Below the pieces are notes generated by a model. It made no database searches. It had not been told where the DNA came from and saw nothing but the letters and a program-made list of their open reading frames with translations. The translations under genes were made by a program, and so were the position numbers. Below are positions 36,028-38,560 of a stretch of 38,560 bases of DNA, in pieces. The DNA is from an uncultured Lysobacterales bacterium (GTDB lineage Bacteria > Pseudomonadota > Gammaproteobacteria > Xanthomonadales > Ahniellaceae), in NCBI GenBank assembly GCA_937924195.1, contig CALDVP010000091.1:1-38560 (forward strand). Reading direction: 5' to 3'. Position 1 is the stretch's first letter. Every line of letters starts with the position of its first letter.

Positions 36028-37194
36028 GTGGACGCCGCTCCGACGACTGGCCCTGACGCACCGCGCCCGCTGCGGATCGCGCTGGTTGCCGGCGAAGACT
36101 CGGGCGACCTGCTCGGCGCCGACCTCGCACGGGCGATCGCGGCTCGCGTGCCGAACGTCGAACTTGCCGGTATCGCCGGGCCGCGCATGGCCGCTGCCGG
36201 TGTCGCTGCGTGGTGGCCGTCCTCCGACCTCGCGGTGATGGGGCTCGTCGAGGTCCTCCGCCACCTGCCCCGCCTCCTGCGCCTGCGCCGGGCACTGGTC
36301 GAGCGCGTCGTCGCGTGGCGGCCGGACGTCTACGTCGGCATCGACGCGCCGGATTTCAACCTCGGGGTCGAGCGCCGCCTCAAAACGCGGGACCTGCGCA
36401 CCGTCCACTACGTCTCGCCCTCGATCTGGGCCTGGCGCGAGTCGCGTGCGACCGCGATCGGCGCCTGTGCCGATCGCGTGCTGTGCCTGTTCCCGATGGA
36501 GCCGCCGATCTATGCCCGCCATGGGGTCGACGCGCGCTTCGTCGGCCACCCGCTCGCCGACGCCTTCGCGCTCGAACCCGACCGCGCGGCGGCGCGCGTC
36601 GCCCTCGGAATCCCCGAAGCAGCGCGCGTGCTGGCGGTGCTGCCTGGCAGTCGGGTCGGCGAGGTCGCTCGGCTCGGCGCGATCTTCGCCGACGCCGCGG
36701 AGCGCCTGCGCCGCTCGCATCCGGACCTGGTCGCGATCGCGCCGCTGGCGAACGCGCGCTGCCGCGACGCCTTTGCGCCCTTCGCGGCCGGGATCCAGCT
36801 ATTCGATGGCCGCTCGCATGAAGCCATGATCGCGGCCGACGTCGTGCTGCTGGCCTCGGGCACGGCCGCCCTCGAGGCGATGCTCGCAAAACGGCCGATG
36901 GTGGTCGGCTATCGCATCGCGCCGCTGACGCACTTCATCGTCAAGCGGCTCGGCCTGATGAAGACCGAACGCTATTCGCTGCCGAACGTTCTGGCCGGTG
37001 AGACGCTGGTGCCGGAACTGATGCAGCACGACTGCACGCCCGAACGGCTGGCCGAAGCCGCCGCCCGCCTGCTCGATGACCCCACCGAGTCGACTGTTGC
37101 CCTGGGCCGCTTTCGCGAGCTCCACGAAACCCTCCGCCGCGACGCCAGCGAACGCGCGGCCGAGGCGATCCTCGACCTCATGGAGGCCCGATGA
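36028..37194 (+). CDS. lpxB: Lipid-A-disaccharide synthase
   Basis: A 388-residue GT19 glycosyltransferase (E. coli 382) that joins UDP-2,3-diacylglucosamine and lipid X into the tetraacyl disaccharide at the inner membrane. Typical blocks: [88 protein letters not shown] and [22 protein letters not shown]. The start is a GTG with GAGG about five bases upstream, seven bases after lpxA. It overlaps rnhB by 4 bp. With lpxA, lpxD and fabZ it forms the early lipid A block; lpxC is not in the window. Confidence 0.96.
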   Translation: MDAAPTTGPDAPRPLRIALVAGEDSGDLLGADLARAIAARVPNVELAGIAGPRMAAAGVAAWWPSSDLAVMGLVEVLRHLPRLLRLRRALVERVVAWRPDVYVGIDAPDFNLGVERRLKTRDLRTVHYVSPSIWAWRESRATAIGACADRVLCLFPMEPPIYARHGVDARFVGHPLADAFALEPDRAAARVALGIPEAARVLAVLPGSRVGEVARLGAIFADAAERLRRSHPDLVAIAPLANARCRDAFAPFAAGIQLFDGRSHEAMIAADVVLLASGTAALEAMLAKRPMVVGYRIAPLTHFIVKRLGLMKTERYSLPNVLAGETLVPELMQHDCTPERLAEAAARLLDDPTESTVALGRFRELHETLRRDASERAAEAILDLMEAR

Positions 37195-37868
37195 GCGGCC
37201 GCCGCAGCGCGGAGATCCGGCCCTTACGGCCTGCCATCGGTCTCATCGCCGGTGTCGACGAAGCCGGCCGCGGGCCGATCGCGGGGCCAGTGGTAGTCGC
37301 GGCGGTGATCCTCGACCCGGCGCGGCCGATCGACGGACTGGCCGATTCCAAGCGGCTCACGGCCAAGCGACGGGCGATGCTCGACGTCGAGATCCGCCGA
37401 CTCGCGATCGCCCATGCCGTCGTCGTCGTTCCGGCGATCACGATCGATCGCAGCAACATCCTCGCGGCGACACTCGCCGGCATGCGCGAGGCGCTGGCCG
37501 CCCTCACGCCCTCCCCCGTCCACGCCCTGATCGATGGCAACCAGCTGCCGATGGACCTGCCTTGCTCCGCCGAGGCCATCGTCGGCGGCGACGCGCTCGA
37601 GCCCCCGATCAGCGCGGCTTCGATCCTCGCCAAGGTCCATCGCGACCGGCTGCTAGAGGACCTCGACGCGCGCTTCCCCAGCTACGGCTTCGCCCGCCAC
37701 CGCGGCTATCCGACCCCCGAGCACCTCGACGCGCTCGCCCGCCTCGGCCCCTGCCCGGAACACCGACGCAGCTTCGTACCGGTACGGGCCTGCCTCGCCG
37801 GCACCGACCCGTTCGATGCACTGGCGCGCCCGGCAACCCCGGTTCGCCCGCGGGGGACCCGCCCATGA
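37191..37868 (+). CDS. rnhB: Ribonuclease HII
   Basis: A 225-residue endonuclease that cuts the RNA of RNA-DNA hybrids and initiates removal of single misincorporated ribonucleotides. The acidic active site begins with [21 protein letters not shown] (D23, E24). [10 protein letters not shown], a third Asp in ALIDGNQ and the [15 protein letters not shown] block follow. [18 protein letters not shown] is the family's C-terminal signature. Its start overlaps the lpxB stop, as rnhB follows lpxB in many gammaproteobacteria. In E. coli dnaE comes next; here a CDP-alcohol transferase gene does. Confidence 0.96.
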   Translation: MSGRRSAEIRPLRPAIGLIAGVDEAGRGPIAGPVVVAAVILDPARPIDGLADSKRLTAKRRAMLDVEIRRLAIAHAVVVVPAITIDRSNILAATLAGMREALAALTPSPVHALIDGNQLPMDLPCSAEAIVGGDALEPPISAASILAKVHRDRLLEDLDARFPSYGFARHRGYPTPEHLDALARLGPCPEHRRSFVPVRACLAGTDPFDALARPATPVRPRGTRP

Positions 37869-38473
37869 CGATTCATGAGCTGAAACCGCATTTCCAGGCG
37901 CTGCTGCGTCCCCTCGTCCGAAAGCTGGCGGCGATCGGCGTCACCGCCAACGAGGTCACCGTGGCGGCCGCCCTGGGCTCGGTCGCCCTGGGCCTTGGAC
38001 TCGTTGCCGCAGCGCAGGACCACCGCTGGTACGCCCTGCTCGCGCCGTGGCTCTTCGCACGCATGGCGCTCAACGCGATCGACGGCATGCTCGCGCGCGA
38101 GCACGGACAGCAGAGCGCGCTCGGCGCGTGCCTCAACGAGGTCGGCGACGTCGTGTCGGACCTCGCGTTGTGGCTGCCGGTGTTGCTGTGGCCCGCACTC
38201 GACCCGCGGCTCGCGATCGCGTTCGTCGGGCTGCTGGTCCTCACCGAGTTTGCGGGGCTGCTGGGACCTGCGATCGGCGCCTCGCGGCGCTACGAGGGTC
38301 CGATGGGCAAGAGCGATCGCGCACTGGTCCTCGGCGTGCTCGGCCTCGTGATCGCCGCGACCGGCATGCTGCCGGCCCCGTCGATCCTCCTTGCAATCTT
38401 CGCCCTGCTGTTGGCGATCACGAGCTTGCGCCGGATCCGCGCCGCGCTCGCCGAGATGGCACGACCTGATTAG
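37865..38473 (+). CDS. CDP-alcohol phosphatidyltransferase family membrane protein, variant motif
   Basis: A 202-residue inner-membrane protein with about five or six hydrophobic segments. The CDP-alcohol phosphotransferase motif is recognisable as [18 protein letters not shown] followed by [12 protein letters not shown]. Against the standard D-x2-D-G-x2-A-R-x8-G-x3-D-x3-D, the first Asp is Asn70 and the third is Asn91, while D73 and D95 remain. This resembles the YnbA-like subgroup as I recall it rather than PgsA or PssA, so the alcohol acceptor is unknown. The ATG overlaps the rnhB stop (ATGA) and is in the place where dnaE often lies. The track's longer start is an out-of-frame extension into rnhB and lpxB. 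Confidence 0.88.
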   Translation: MTIHELKPHFQALLRPLVRKLAAIGVTANEVTVAAALGSVALGLGLVAAAQDHRWYALLAPWLFARMALNAIDGMLAREHGQQSALGACLNEVGDVVSDLALWLPVLLWPALDPRLAIAFVGLLVLTEFAGLLGPAIGASRRYEGPMGKSDRALVLGVLGLVIAATGMLPAPSILLAIFALLLAITSLRRIRAALAEMARPD

Positions 38474-38495
38474 CCCCGAAGCTCAGCGACGCAGT

Positions 38496-38515
38496 GAGGG
38501 TCGCGGCTGACCCTC
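38496..38515 (+). other. Hairpin after the CDP-alcohol transferase gene
   Basis: A perfect 7-bp stem GAGGGTC/GACCCTC with a 6-nt loop lies 23 bases after the stop codon. Neither strand has a following T-run, so intrinsic termination is doubtful. The remaining bases to the window end show only a small GGCC-GGAA-GGCC fold and no start I can support. Confidence 0.35.
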
Positions 38516-38560
38516 TCGCTGCAAGGCCGGAAGGCCATGGTGTGTCCAGTGGGCAGCTTT

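Noticed and set aside
38537-38560. ATG near the right edge (MVCPVGSF...) as start of a next gene
   Set aside because: Only eight codons, poor Shine-Dalgarno spacing and no recognisable N-terminus such as that of DnaE.

Overview
The window is a very GC-rich piece of a gammaproteobacterial chromosome. Gene content and order point to Xanthomonadales (Lysobacterales) or a close relative. Three blocks support this: lepA-mucD-rseB-rseA-rpoE; map-glnD-dapD-arsC-like-dapE divergent from rpsB; and rpsB-tsf-pyrH-frr-uppS-cdsA-dxr-rseP-bamA-skp-lpxD-fabZ-lpxA-lpxB-rnhB. Secreted S8 and S46 peptidases, and an S8 protein ending in an F-x-N-S-F-E-like tail, also fit that group. I see no insertion sequence, prophage, CRISPR array, tRNA or rRNA. 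Most of the window is conserved housekeeping DNA; the less ordinary part lies between about 4.4 and 16.7 kb.

Layout. 1-4240 (minus strand): sigma-E envelope-stress locus, rpoE, anti-sigma rseA, rseB and the HtrA protease mucD. The first ten codons of lepA sit at the very left edge. 4373-7071 (minus): a small protein of unknown function, coupled by a 4-bp overlap to a pseudo-receiver/GAF-like/GGDEF/EAL cyclic-di-GMP protein. 7240-11513 (plus): a FadJ-type beta-oxidation enzyme overlapping by 4 bp with a secreted subtilisin-like protease. 11553-16712 (minus): an S46 dipeptidyl-peptidase, an OmpA-family protein with a clear terminator, and an orphan PrpD. 16851-22671 (minus): dapE, an ArsC/YffB-like protein, dapD, glnD and map, packed with 4-base overlaps. 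22672-23151: divergent intergenic region with a candidate rpsB promoter and a long leader. 23152-38473 (plus): translation factors (rpsB, tsf, frr), UMP kinase, undecaprenyl-PP synthase, CDP-DAG synthase, DXP reductoisomerase, the site-2 protease RseP, BamA and Skp, lipid A genes lpxD/fabZ/lpxA/lpxB, rnhB, and a CDP-alcohol phosphatidyltransferase with unusual motif residues.

How the parts fit together. The left and right ends belong to one physiological theme, building and guarding the envelope. RpoE/RseA/RseB/MucD sense and repair envelope damage, RseP would cut RseA, and BamA/Skp/LpxD/FabZ/LpxA/LpxB build the outer membrane. UppS, CdsA and Dxr supply isoprenoid and phospholipid precursors. 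The dap genes give lysine and the peptidoglycan cross-linking residue, and GlnD signals nitrogen status. No wholly new multi-gene system is evident. The best leads are the small protein coupled to the c-di-GMP gene, the FadJ/S8 overlap, the S8 C-terminal tag, the S46 specificity-residue change, and the Asn-substituted CDP-alcohol transferase.
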